Notes under the pieces: model-generated
The model's input: only the letters and a program-made list of their open reading frames with translations
Database searches by the model: none
What the model was told of the DNA's origin: nothing
Assembly: GCA_910584375.1 (NCBI GenBank)
Contig: CAJUAH010000009.1
Span: 88,790 to 152,789 of the forward strand
Direction: 5' to 3'
DNA from: an uncultured Acetatifactor sp.
GTDB taxonomy: Bacteria; Bacillota; Clostridia; Lachnospirales; Lachnospiraceae
Length of the DNA: 64,000 nt
Program-made: the position numbers and the translations under genes
Shown: positions 1 through 8,497 of the stretch, in pieces
How positions within the stretch are numbered: position 1 is the first letter of the stretch
Layout of the letters: the number at the start of each line of letters is the position of its first letter

Positions 1-1763
1 TAAACCAGCGAGATAAACGCCCCCAGGTAGTTTTTCGGACATTTCGCCTTCAGCTCGTCGCAGACGGCGAGTATCCTCCCGCACCGATCCAGAACTTCCT
101 GCGCCTCTCCGAAATGTACCGGGTGGTACACCTTCTCATGCATCACCTCATGCTTTCGCCGGGCCAGCAGTCCCGTATAGTCTTCAAAGACCCCGCACAA
201 CCGATCCAGATCCTTTTCTTCAAACACGCCGCCGAGCTGTCTCTTCATCCACTGACGGGTGTATCTCACCGTTACCGCCGCGTCTTCGCCGCCCCATTTT
301 TCCACATCATAGGCGAGATCCAGAAAATAGGACAGGCCGAACTCCTGCGTCCCGATATCCCCGATATTCGTCACCCATATCTCCCGGACGCCATATTCAT
401 AGGCCATGGTCATCTGCTCCCAGACCCTGGGCAGATAAGTCGAGCCGATCCACTGAAAAGAATGGGCTCCGCCGTGCATATCCATATGATAATACATTCC
501 GTAGCCGCCTTTATGCCCGCGCATCTCTTCCGTGGGGAGCGTCCTTGTATAACCGTGGTTGTTGTCAGACAGCATCAGCGTCACACCCTCTAACTGGGGA
601 TCGTCCATAAGCCCCGGTGTGGAGGCGTTGCCGTAAAAAAATTCCTCCACCTCGGTAAACAGCACCATCTGCCTTGGAACCTGTTCCAGATCCTGGTTCA
701 CGCATTCCTCGATCAGCCGGTTCTGCGTGCTCAGCACACTGCGCAAAAGCTCTATATTGTCGGAGAGAGAAGCGTCCTTTCCCAGTATCGCGGTATCGTT
801 TTCTCCCCGCATCCCCAAAGTGATCACATTTTCAAAGGATCGGTTGCGCAGCAGCCCATCCCGCCAAAACCGTTTGATTCCCTCCGGATTGGAGCGAAAG
901 TCCCAGGCGTCCCCATAGACGGAGCCTTTGCCGCGCAGCTTTCCGTACTCGTTGCCGCTGCGCATACAGGGCTCATGATGGGAGGTGCTCATCACTACGC
1001 CGTACTCGTCGGCCAACTGCGCGCTCAAAAGTCCCGGCCCGTCCAGACTGAAATCGGACGCCCACATGGCGGGCCAGAGATAATTGCCCTTGAGCCGCAG
1101 CAACAGTTCAAACACCCGCTCATAGCAGGCGGCGTTGATCCCCCCAAAATGGGTTTTCGCCCAGTTTCCAAAGGCCGGCCATTCGTCATTGATAAAAAAT
1201 CCCCGATATTTCACAGAGGGTTCCTTGGATACTATGTTTTCCTTCTCGGTCAGGATCACCTGATCCCGATGGGACGGCCAGACATGATTCCAGTTCACAA
1301 GCGGCGACACGCCCAGAACCTCCGACAGATGGTACAGCCCGTATATAGTACCCCGCTTGTCGCTGCCCGCGATGACAAGGGCGTTTTTGATGGCAGGGGC
1401 ATTTTCCACGCCGTCCAGGGGATCGCTGACCGCGCAGAAAGCATAAACCTCCCGTTTTCCCCGCACGTCGCGCAGAGACAGCTTGCCAGCCCGCTCCATT
1501 TCCTCCAGAAGGGGACTTTTGCCCACTGTCCCATATATAACGGCGTTGGGATACCGGCTCTCCATGGCGGTTTCCGCAAAGAACGTCCCGCCGCCGTCCG
1601 CGGCTCGGCCGGACAGAGCCACCGCAATCGCCCCAGGCGTCCCTCCTGTCACCAACTCTATATCACGCCGCACGTTCGCCGCGGTTTTAACAACCCCCGG
1701 CCATGCCTCCCGATCCTCCAAAAACAGGGTTTCCCCATCGATACATATTTCCCGCATCCTCAT
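1..1763 (-). CDS. GH115 family glycoside hydrolase (xylan alpha-1,2-glucuronidase), C-terminus beyond the window
   Basis: This is the N-terminal 587 codons of a GH115 enzyme; the frame runs off the left edge without a stop. GH115 enzymes remove (4-O-methyl-)glucuronic acid side chains from glucuronoxylan. A small N-terminal domain (about residues 1-170) contains GTIYGLYHLSE. The catalytic barrel follows, with KYRGFFINDEWP near residue 180, then STSHHEPCMR and the stretch VTNIGDIGTQE. There is no signal peptide, so it probably acts in the cytoplasm on imported aldouronic oligosaccharides. The ATG at 1763 is chosen because a purine-rich GGAAGGAAAGG lies just upstream; a second ATG follows two codons later. 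It sits 147 bases after an ABC permease gene and may be a separate unit. The family call is firm. The exact substrate is inferred. Confidence 0.85.
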   Translation of the reverse strand, partial: MRMREICIDGETLFLEDREAWPGVVKTAANVRRDIELVTGGTPGAIAVALSGRAADGGGTFFAETAMESRYPNAVIYGTVGKSPLLEEMERAGKLSLRDVRGKREVYAFCAVSDPLDGVENAPAIKNALVIAGSDKRGTIYGLYHLSEVLGVSPLVNWNHVWPSHRDQVILTEKENIVSKEPSVKYRGFFINDEWPAFGNWAKTHFGGINAACYERVFELLLRLKGNYLWPAMWASDFSLDGPGLLSAQLADEYGVVMSTSHHEPCMRSGNEYGKLRGKGSVYGDAWDFRSNPEGIKRFWRDGLLRNRSFENVITLGMRGENDTAILGKDASLSDNIELLRSVLSTQNRLIEECVNQDLEQVPRQMVLFTEVEEFFYGNASTPGLMDDPQLEGVTLMLSDNNHGYTRTLPTEEMRGHKGGYGMYYHMDMHGGAHSFQWIGSTYLPRVWEQMTMAYEYGVREIWVTNIGDIGTQEFGLSYFLDLAYDVEKWGGEDAAVTVRYTRQWMKRQLGGVFEEKDLDRLCGVFEDYTGLLARRKHEVMHEKVYHPVHFGEAQEVLDRCGRILAVCDELKAKCPKNYLGAFISLV

Positions 1764-1910
1764 TTTCCGCCTTTCCTTCCCGATTTATGGCATTGCCGCC
1801 AAAACAGATCTTCCATGATCCGCTCCTACGCAAATTATGGCAAAAAGGCGTCGCGGTGGATACACAATGGCATACATTTTCTTTGCAAAAACAGACTTTT
1901 CAAATATCTG

Positions 1911-2699
1911 TTAAAACAGATCCTTTCGCACATATTTCACGCGGGCGGTTGCCAGCGCCAACAGCAGCACCGCCGCTCCCAGCAGGACGCTCCCGGCGGC
2001 GATCTCCCCTGTGCTGAGTATGTCCGATGCGTTGGCATAGGAAAAAGGACTCAAAAAACGACATTTCTCCATCTCCGGCGACACCCTGCTCATCAGGTCG
2101 TAGGCATAGAACAGCAGTACCATCCCCAGTCCTGCCCCCAGGCGGTTTTGCCGGAAAAAGGCGGACGCGGCAAAGCAGATCCCGGCCATCTCCAGCCCCA
2201 GCAGCAACTGCATGGCATGGTACAGCAGCAGTTCCTTTCCGGGAATCCCCTCCCCCAACAGCACAAATCCCAGACCGTAGAAAGCAGTGCAGAGCAGATG
2301 AAACAGCAGCAGATCGGTGCAGATCACGCACCATTTTGTAAAAACCACCTTTCCTCTGGATATGGGCAGGGAAAACAGGTATTCGCTGGTATGTCCGTCC
2401 TCCTCCTTGGAGAGCATGGTCATACTGATCACCGCGGCGAACATGGCGCCGCCCAGCTCGTGGATGGTTCCCACCTCCGTGGCGTAAAAACCTTTCAGCG
2501 TGGCAATGCTCAGCCGATCCATGCCAAAGGCCGCCGAGAAAGTCCCCATGGCGGCAAAACTGTCCGCCATGCCCTCCATCTCCTCCTGCATGCCGGAGTA
2601 CAGGAGGATGCAGCCCATTCCCATGCCCCCCACACATACAGCCCACAGCAGCAGAGTTTTCCAGTATTGTCTCATTTCATGTCCGTAAATATATCGCAT
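1911..2699 (-). CDS. ABC-2 type transporter permease
   Basis: This 262-residue integral membrane protein starts MRYIYGHEMRQYWKT, a cytoplasmic N-terminus followed by six or so hydrophobic segments. The central SKEEDGHTSEYLFSLPISR is the conserved cytosolic loop of ABC-2 permeases of the YtrC/EcsB-like kind. It should form the channel for the ATPase encoded just upstream (137 bases away), as a two-component exporter at the cell membrane. The substrate cannot be read from sequence. With the LytTR regulator and the DUF3021 protein it forms an apparent four-gene unit. Such units often respond to envelope stress or peptides, but that role is inference here. The stop codon lies inside a small inverted repeat, ATCTGTT-TT-AACAGAT. 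Confidence 0.8.
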   Translation of the reverse strand: MRYIYGHEMRQYWKTLLLWAVCVGGMGMGCILLYSGMQEEMEGMADSFAAMGTFSAAFGMDRLSIATLKGFYATEVGTIHELGGAMFAAVISMTMLSKEEDGHTSEYLFSLPISRGKVVFTKWCVICTDLLLFHLLCTAFYGLGFVLLGEGIPGKELLLYHAMQLLLGLEMAGICFAASAFFRQNRLGAGLGMVLLFYAYDLMSRVSPEMEKCRFLSPFSYANASDILSTGEIAAGSVLLGAAVLLLALATARVKYVRKDLF

Positions 2700-2836
2700 A
2701 CTCTATTCTCCTCCCATAATGCTTACTCTATCGGCCAATTGCGACTCTCCGCAGTTCTTTCCGCGTCGTTGCACACATTGTAAAAGCTGGCGCGGACACG
2801 CTCTGACTTTATGAAAACACAGTGTCAACAGACGGT

Positions 2837-3670
2837 TTAGGTTCTGTAGTACCGGATAAAGACCTCCTCCAGAGACGGCTCCTCGATGAGCAGCTCCCGG
2901 ATATCGTGTCCCATCAGCTCCCGGTACAGCTCGTTCAGATCCTTCTCGTACAGAAATTCTTCCTCCACGCCGTCCCGTATCCATTTGATCCGTTTCGCCC
3001 TTGCTCGGGTCAGCTCCTCCACCGACTCCACGCCCTGTAACCGTCCTTCCTTCATGATGGCCACCCGGTCGCAGTAGCGCTTTACCTCCGGCAGCACATG
3101 GGTGGACAGCATACAGGTGGCCCCCTGGTCCACATACTCCCGGATCAATCGGAAAAACTCTGTCTGCATCAACGGATCCAGGCCGCTGGTGGGTTCGTCA
3201 AACACGAAGAGCCCTGGCCTGTGCTGCATGGCGCAGACAATGCTCACCTTTTTGCGGTTTCCCAGAGACAGCTCCCGTATTTTCTTTTCCGTATCCACCT
3301 GTAACCGCTCACAGAGCATTGCCGCCTCTTCGTCGCAATCCATCCCCCGCACCCGGGCCGCCAGGCGGATGACTTCCTTCACCTTCATGCCCGGATAAAA
3401 CATGGCCTCCGAGGGCATATAGCCCACCCGGGCCAGAATCTCCTCCCGTCGGCGGCAAATATCCTGCCCGAACAGCCGTATGCTGCCCCGGTCAAAGCCG
3501 ATCAATCCCAGCATCGCCCGGATGGTGGTGGATTTTCCCGCCCCGTTGGGGCCTAAGAACCCAAAGATCTCCCCCTGCTCCACCGACAGGCTTAAGTCAG
3601 TCACGCCCCTGTGTTTTCCATAGCTTTTTGTCAACTCCTCGATTTCTATAACCTTCTCTGTCCCGCTCAT
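2837..3670 (-). CDS. ABC transporter ATP-binding protein
   Basis: This 277-residue nucleotide-binding subunit powers the permease encoded downstream. Walker A is GPNGAGKST at about residues 39-47. The signature motif reads LSLGNRKKV, which departs from LSGGQ at the third and fifth positions but is common in this exporter class. Walker B is LFVFDEPTSGLDP, and the H-loop is in STHVLPE. A C-terminal tail of about 60 residues (RIKWIRDGVEEE onward) is typical of drug and peptide exporters of the CcmA/EcsA type. The start ATG is 3670. It follows the DUF3021 gene by 48 bases, which supports co-transcription from the LytTR promoter. Substrate unknown. Confidence 0.85.
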   Translation of the reverse strand: MSGTEKVIEIEELTKSYGKHRGVTDLSLSVEQGEIFGFLGPNGAGKSTTIRAMLGLIGFDRGSIRLFGQDICRRREEILARVGYMPSEAMFYPGMKVKEVIRLAARVRGMDCDEEAAMLCERLQVDTEKKIRELSLGNRKKVSIVCAMQHRPGLFVFDEPTSGLDPLMQTEFFRLIREYVDQGATCMLSTHVLPEVKRYCDRVAIMKEGRLQGVESVEELTRARAKRIKWIRDGVEEEFLYEKDLNELYRELMGHDIRELLIEEPSLEEVFIRYYRT

Positions 3671-3718
3671 CTTCGCTCCCTCTCCTTCCTGTCCTCCAAT
3701 TTATCCCTTTTCTGTTTG

Positions 3719-4207
3719 TCAACGGCCATCTCTCTCCTGGAACGCCCGCAGATCCTCATTTAACTGTTTGGCGTCCAGTACCCTTTTGATCTTGTAGACC
3801 AGAAAACCGCAGAGATAGGCCAGCACCATGAACAGGGCAAACAAAACGGTCATGAGAACGTCTCTGTCAAACCATTTCCCCAGCCAGGAGACAGCAGTAT
3901 GGATACCGGTACAGAGCAGCAGATATGCCGTCTCCCGGATTCCCAGCCGTTCCCCTTCGTCAAATCTGTCGAGTACATACCATTGCAAATAGCCCATTCC
4001 GTAGGTCAGCAAAATCATCTCGCCCATATGCAGGATCTCCGCCTCCCTGCTCCCGATGAGCAGACGGTACATGGAATAAAAGAACAGGATACAGAAAAAA
4101 TAAATGCATGCCTTGAACTCTATGGCGATCTCCACCACCAGATAGCGCTCCAGCAGAGACATCTTTTTTCCGTCCCGTTCGCCCTTTCCCAAATTTTTAT
4201 TTTCCAT
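3719..4207 (-). CDS. DUF3021 family membrane protein
   Basis: This 162-residue protein has four predicted membrane helices (around residues 32-52, 62-82, 95-112 and 118-140) and a charged C-terminal tail. It matches the DUF3021 pattern, including its placement directly after a LytTR DNA-binding gene. Known LytTR-DUF3021 pairs behave as membrane-bound antagonist plus regulator, so the likely role is control of the LytTR protein; that is inference from family context. The start at 4207 has GGAGGG seven bases upstream. The LytTR gene ends 62 bases before it. Confidence 0.72.
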   Translation of the reverse strand: MENKNLGKGERDGKKMSLLERYLVVEIAIEFKACIYFFCILFFYSMYRLLIGSREAEILHMGEMILLTYGMGYLQWYVLDRFDEGERLGIRETAYLLLCTGIHTAVSWLGKWFDRDVLMTVLFALFMVLAYLCGFLVYKIKRVLDAKQLNEDLRAFQERDGR

Positions 4208-4269
4208 GCTTATGCCCTCCTTCCGGCATCTTCCATAATTTTCCTGTAACCTTATCCCGGCCGTTTTCT

Positions 4270-4707
4270 CTATTTTCCCTTAAGCCTTCTGCGAAAATCC
4301 GACGCGTACGTGCGGGAGATCATGATATGTTCCCCGTTGCACATCGTAGCGTCGATGCGGTTGTTCGCCCTGCTCTTAAGCTCCCGCACCCTGTCGATAT
4401 TGATGATGACGGATTTGCTGCACCGGAAGAAATTTACAGTCCCCAGCAACTGTTCCAGCTGCAGCAGAGAGTGCTCCAATTGCAACACGCTGTTTTCCGT
4501 ATAGGCGAAAGTTCTGCCCTCCACACTCTCCAGATACAGAATTTCCGCCGGTTCTATAAGAATCTGCGCGCCGTCCCGGGTACCAAGCAGCCTGCGGTTT
4601 TGGAACTCCAGAAACCGTATCAGCTGTTCCATCTCCGGCGACGGTCCCGCGCATCGCAAAATCACTTCATTCTCCCCCTGGGAGATGTGTTCTATGGTAT
4701 ATTTCAT
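4270..4707 (-). CDS. LytTR-domain transcriptional regulator
   Basis: This 145-residue DNA-binding protein has no receiver domain. The N-terminal 45 residues hold KYTIEHISQGENEV. The LytTR domain follows, with PAEILYLESVEGRTFAYTE and the segment FFRCSKSVIINIDRVRELKS, ending MISRTYASDFRRRLKGK. The start is placed at ATG 4707, where GGAAGGGAG lies close upstream; the frame is open for another 37 codons, but those read through the promoter. It is the first gene of a unit with DUF3021 and an ABC transporter, which it probably activates along with itself. Confidence 0.85.
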   Translation of the reverse strand: MKYTIEHISQGENEVILRCAGPSPEMEQLIRFLEFQNRRLLGTRDGAQILIEPAEILYLESVEGRTFAYTENSVLQLEHSLLQLEQLLGTVNFFRCSKSVIINIDRVRELKSRANNRIDATMCNGEHIMISRTYASDFRRRLKGK

Positions 4708-4744
4708 ACGGCTCCCTTCCACCCGCTGCGCGGGCACTGAAACC

Positions 4745-4773
4745 ATTGTAACAACTCCTCTCCCAAAGAGCAA
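4745..4773 (-). promoter_or_regulatory. Predicted sigma-A promoter of the LytTR unit
   Basis: On the minus strand TTGCTC (4773-4768) and TACAAT (4750-4745) are separated by 17 bases, about 40 bases before the LytTR start. The sequence just upstream, GTGTCACTCGACCCGGGGTC, could hold a regulator site, but no clear LytTR direct repeat was found. Confidence 0.5.
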
Positions 4774-4868
4774 TAGACCCCGGGTCGAGTGACACTTTTT
4801 TCCGCCCAAGAAACACATTCATTGTATTTTAATCCATTCCCGGACCCGCTGCGCAACCGATTTTCGTA

Positions 4869-4897
4869 TTGTCACATCCCTTAGATTGTGCTAAACT
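4869..4897 (+). promoter_or_regulatory. Predicted sigma-A promoter of the glycosyltransferase gene
   Basis: TTGTCA (4869-4874) and TAAACT (4892-4897) are 17 bases apart on the plus strand, about 90 bases before the ATG at 4990. It is divergent from the LytTR promoter; the space between the two holds no gene. Confidence 0.45.
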
Positions 4898-4989
4898 GAG
4901 ACTGCTCCGCAAAATTGCCGGACAGATCGACGATACCATGACGCGGGCTGGCGGGATATCCGTTTCTGCCGCGTGGAAAAGAGGAAATC

Positions 4990-6915
4990 ATGTTAAACGG
5001 ACAAAAAAAATCCCGGATATTATGGTATATATCTCTGGGCGTTATCACTGCCATCATTCTTTTTCTTCACCTGTACAGGCTGGCGGATATCCCCTACGGA
5101 CTGAACGTGGACGAGGCCGGCTCCGCTTATGACGCTTACTGTATCGCCAACTTTGGCGTTGACCGCTACGCCAAAAGCTATCCCGTATATTTTACCAATT
5201 ACGGCGACGGACAGAACGCGCTGTATACTTACATGACGGCCCTTTTTTTCCGGCTGTTTGGCACTTCCAAGACAGTGATACGCATGGGGATCGCCCTTTT
5301 TTCCCTGGCTGGCGCGCTGTTTGGCTTTCTGTACGCATGCGAAAAATGGAAAGGGAAAAAAGTTCCCCTCCTTTTCCTCTGCCTGTATGCTATTCTGCCC
5401 ATTTTTACCATGACGCAGAGATTCGGCCTGGAGAGTCACCTGATGCTGTCCGCCGGGATCGTTACCCTCTATGTATCCATGAAGGTTCTGGAGACGGGTA
5501 AATGGCAATACTATCTGCTCGCGGGGATTGTAATGGGGATTTCCCTGTATACCTACGCGCTCATTTATATCGTGATGCCCGTCTATCTGCTCCTGTGGCT
5601 CTCCTATGGCCTATACCTGCGAAAGATACAACTGCGGAAACTGCCCCTGCTGTTTCTCCCCCTTGGCCTGTTGGCCGCGCCTCTGATCGCGGTGCAGCTT
5701 ATCAATATCTTTTCCCTGCCGGAGATGTATATAGGTCCCTTTACGCTCACCCGGCTCCCCAAATACCGTTCCGGCGAGCTGGGCCTGCGGGACATATTCC
5801 GCAATCTGAAACAGATGTTTGCCAATACCATGCTCCATGATGACTTATCCTACAATACCATTGCCCGATACGGAACCATGTATTATTTTTCCCTGCCCTT
5901 CCTCCTTACAGGATTGGCAGGGTCTGTAAAGGACGCGTATATCTCCTTTAGGCAGCGCCGTTTTGACTGTTCTGTCCCCGTCCTCTTCTGGCTGCTGGGA
6001 GTATTTGTCATGGGCTGTCTTCTAAAAGGCTGGTCCACTCCCAATACCACCCGAATGATCGGCATATATATCGCATACCTGTATTTTATCACCCATGGCA
6101 TCTATTCCGTCTGGAATCTGCTGCCGAAAACCTGGCTGCGGAGAATTTTTACCGGCATATTGACAGGGCTTTACGCAGTCTCCTTTTTCTCCTTTGCCCA
6201 CTATTATTTCACGGACTACAACCGTGAGGCTTTCCCGCTGAACTGGCTGTTCTATGAGACTTACGAGGAAATATCCGCCCTTCTTGAAGAGCACCGGGGG
6301 GAAGAATGGGCCTCCCGCCCAACCTGTTACCCCCACAATTATATATACTATCTGTGGTCGTATAAAGTAAATCCCTATGAAATGAATCTCCCGCTAAACG
6401 GCCCCGATACCTTTGGGGAAGATCATATAAATGAGCTGCCCCCCAATGCTTTGGCCGCCTGCAACTATGTGATCTTCCACACGGATCAGGGATCCATAGA
6501 CCTGTTGACGGAGATGGGTTATACCCCCATGGAGACAGAGAAATTCATATTCTTCATCTGCCCCCTGGAGAACTATGATCTGACGGTGCAGCAGCAACAG
6601 TACTTCTATATAGACAGTCTGAAAGTTATAGACGGCACGATCCAGTTTTCCGGCTGGTGCGTAGACGAGAAGACAGATCTGCCTTTTACTGAATATGTTC
6701 TGGAGGCGGATGACGAGCACATGGAGGTTCTGATATCGCAGCGGCAGGACGTGGTGGATGTCTTCGGGGATGAGGCCTTTTTAGAGAGCGGATTTTATGC
6801 CCGTCTGCCTCTGAATATATTCAAAACATGTGATTCCTTCACTTTTACCGGGATCCGGGCAGACGGTTCCAGAGAGATCATATATCAACAGCTCCGCAAA
6901 AACGGCGGGATCTGA
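4990..6915 (+). CDS. GT39/ArnT-like membrane glycosyltransferase
   Basis: This is the only clear plus-strand gene. The 641-residue protein begins with a membrane helix, then GLNVDEAGSAYDAY, the acidic DE motif in the first external loop of polyprenyl-phosphate-sugar-dependent GT-C enzymes. About ten more helices run to residue 410. The C-terminal 230 residues are soluble and probably extracytoplasmic. They end in a beta-rich part starting FYIDSLKVIDGTIQFSGWCV that is also seen as a separate small domain in other cell-surface glycosylation proteins. It likely transfers a sugar from a lipid carrier onto an envelope molecule. GGAAATC lies before the ATG. It is bounded by its own promoter and a two-way terminator, so it is probably monocistronic. 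Acceptor unknown. Confidence 0.7.
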   Translation: MLNGQKKSRILWYISLGVITAIILFLHLYRLADIPYGLNVDEAGSAYDAYCIANFGVDRYAKSYPVYFTNYGDGQNALYTYMTALFFRLFGTSKTVIRMGIALFSLAGALFGFLYACEKWKGKKVPLLFLCLYAILPIFTMTQRFGLESHLMLSAGIVTLYVSMKVLETGKWQYYLLAGIVMGISLYTYALIYIVMPVYLLLWLSYGLYLRKIQLRKLPLLFLPLGLLAAPLIAVQLINIFSLPEMYIGPFTLTRLPKYRSGELGLRDIFRNLKQMFANTMLHDDLSYNTIARYGTMYYFSLPFLLTGLAGSVKDAYISFRQRRFDCSVPVLFWLLGVFVMGCLLKGWSTPNTTRMIGIYIAYLYFITHGIYSVWNLLPKTWLRRIFTGILTGLYAVSFFSFAHYYFTDYNREAFPLNWLFYETYEEISALLEEHRGEEWASRPTCYPHNYIYYLWSYKVNPYEMNLPLNGPDTFGEDHINELPPNALAACNYVIFHTDQGSIDLLTEMGYTPMETEKFIFFICPLENYDLTVQQQQYFYIDSLKVIDGTIQFSGWCVDEKTDLPFTEYVLEADDEHMEVLISQRQDVVDVFGDEAFLESGFYARLPLNIFKTCDSFTFTGIRADGSREIIYQQLRKNGGI

Positions 6916-6950
6916 GAGTCCAGAGGGGGCCGCCGGAGAAACGCCAAAAA

Positions 6951-6975
6951 GGGACTTCCCATGACCGGAAGTCCC
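6951..6975. terminator. Bidirectional intrinsic terminator
   Basis: A perfect 9-bp stem (GGGACTTCC / GGAAGTCCC) with a 7-base loop lies between the converging glycosyltransferase and AraC genes. On the minus strand it is followed by TTTTT, on the plus strand by TCTTCTT, so it can serve both. Confidence 0.85.
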
Positions 6976-6985
6976 TCTTCTTGCC

Positions 6986-8449
6986 TTACTGCAAATACGT
7001 CTTGAGGCAGGACAGCGCCGCCTCGTCCTGCGCTTTAGCCTTAAGGATCAGCTGCGCCAGCTGTTCCCGCACTTTTCTGTCCGCCAGGTTTCGGAGCATG
7101 GCATCCATGTCTGACCAATCGCCGATCAAGCTGCTCATCTCTCCTGCGGTGACGCTCACATTCCGAAAATGCTGCGCCGCCTGCTCCAGTTTTTGGTTGT
7201 CTTCCCCGGTCTGCTGCGCCGTCAGTTCCAGCAGGTATCTGGCTGCCTGCTCTCTGCCGTCCGCCAGACACTGAGCCGCGTCATTCTGTACCAGCAGCTT
7301 GGAAAAAAGGCTTTCATAGACCTCGCTGGCAAAATGGCTCTCCTCCAGCAGCATCTCCCGCCATGCGTCATAGGCCAGTATCCCCTTGGCGTAAGAGTGA
7401 TCTTTCCTCCCCTCCAGGGCTTTGACCGCCTGTTTCAATATCTCCCTGGGAGACATGCCCTCGCCGTTTATGGGACCTAAACACATCACTGCCTGGGTGT
7501 CCGTGTTCTCCCACCAGTTCCTGCTGATAAAATATCCGTTCTCCGCAGTGCATCCGCCATCCGCGTGTTCCGGGTCATTCTGAAAAAAGTTCCAGCCCAG
7601 CAGGCTGTCCCCGTTCCTCTCGTATCCCGCCACGATACACGGCTCCGGGGGGCCTATGATCCCCAGCGCGATGCAGGGATACCCTTCCGCCAGATGTTCT
7701 CTGATATATGTCAGAAACTCCTCTTTGGAAGTGGACTCCTCCCGTCCCAGGAAAGAAAATTCCCTGCCCAATGCCCTGGCTCCCAGCCCATACACTTGAT
7801 TGGACTCGGTGAAAGTATGGTAGATATCCACATTGCTCAGATCCCACTGCTCCGTGTTCCACACCAGCCGAAATGCCGCCCCGGTGGCTGCCATAATATA
7901 CGGGTAAGATACGTCGTCTCCCAGATATTCCGACACCGCCTTGATACAGATGGGAAAAGGCGTGGCGCTTCCATAGCTGCCGAATTTCACCTGCTGAATG
8001 TCATATAAAATGATACTGTCCTGATTATCCTGTCTCATATTGCCCATGTCACTCCTCTTTTCTTTCTCCTGGAGCAATTCAAGACCATACACGCCGGGCC
8101 GCAGAGACACCTTGCCTAAAATGGGTCTGGCGCTGCGGAACGCGCTGGGAGACATGCCCATGACTTTGGCGAAAGCCCGGGTATAAGCCTCGTGAGAACC
8201 AAACCCCCACTCCAGCGCAATATCCAGTATATTCCTGTCCGTACGCAGTAACTGCGCCGCCGACAGAATGATCCTCCGCCTTTTATAAAAACGCATGATG
8301 GACATACCCACCTGACCCGCAAACAGTTCCCGGACATAATTCTCCGAAAAGCCGAATTTCGTCCCCATTTGCTTAATGTCCAGATGGGGATCCGCCACAT
8401 GGCTCTCCACATAGCTGACCATGGCCCTTGATATGGTTGAATAGCTCAT
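6986..8449 (-). CDS. AraC-type regulator with large C-terminal C39/BtrH-like domain
   Basis: Residues 1-110 form an AraC DNA-binding domain (DIKQMGTKFGFSENYVREL, then ILDIALEWGFGSHEAYTRAF and GMSPSAFR). After a linker, residues 145-390 resemble the papain-like fold of BtrH-N/DUF4872 or C39-like proteins: VSEYLGDDVSYPYIMAATG, then YPCIALGIIGPPEPCIVAGY, and a tryptophan-rich W-NFFQNDPEHADGG stretch. The last 80 residues are helical. In this family the appended domain is thought to sense or process a small ligand; no catalytic triad can be assigned with certainty. At 487 residues it is far longer than a plain AraC protein. The stop lies 48 bases from the next gene upstream (WYL regulator), so the two are probably co-transcribed. 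The domain name is tentative. Confidence 0.7.
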   Translation of the reverse strand: MSYSTISRAMVSYVESHVADPHLDIKQMGTKFGFSENYVRELFAGQVGMSIMRFYKRRRIILSAAQLLRTDRNILDIALEWGFGSHEAYTRAFAKVMGMSPSAFRSARPILGKVSLRPGVYGLELLQEKEKRSDMGNMRQDNQDSIILYDIQQVKFGSYGSATPFPICIKAVSEYLGDDVSYPYIMAATGAAFRLVWNTEQWDLSNVDIYHTFTESNQVYGLGARALGREFSFLGREESTSKEEFLTYIREHLAEGYPCIALGIIGPPEPCIVAGYERNGDSLLGWNFFQNDPEHADGGCTAENGYFISRNWWENTDTQAVMCLGPINGEGMSPREILKQAVKALEGRKDHSYAKGILAYDAWREMLLEESHFASEVYESLFSKLLVQNDAAQCLADGREQAARYLLELTAQQTGEDNQKLEQAAQHFRNVSVTAGEMSSLIGDWSDMDAMLRNLADRKVREQLAQLILKAKAQDEAALSCLKTYLQ

Positions 8450-8497
8450 TGACTGGTTCCTCTCTCACTGCAGTGTAGGTATATTGTAACAGGATTC

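Noticed and set aside
975..2783. A 602-codon open frame on the plus strand
   Set aside because: It lies antisense to the GH115 and ABC permease genes, is rich in His, Gln and Arg, and has no domain. It is a GC-driven shadow.
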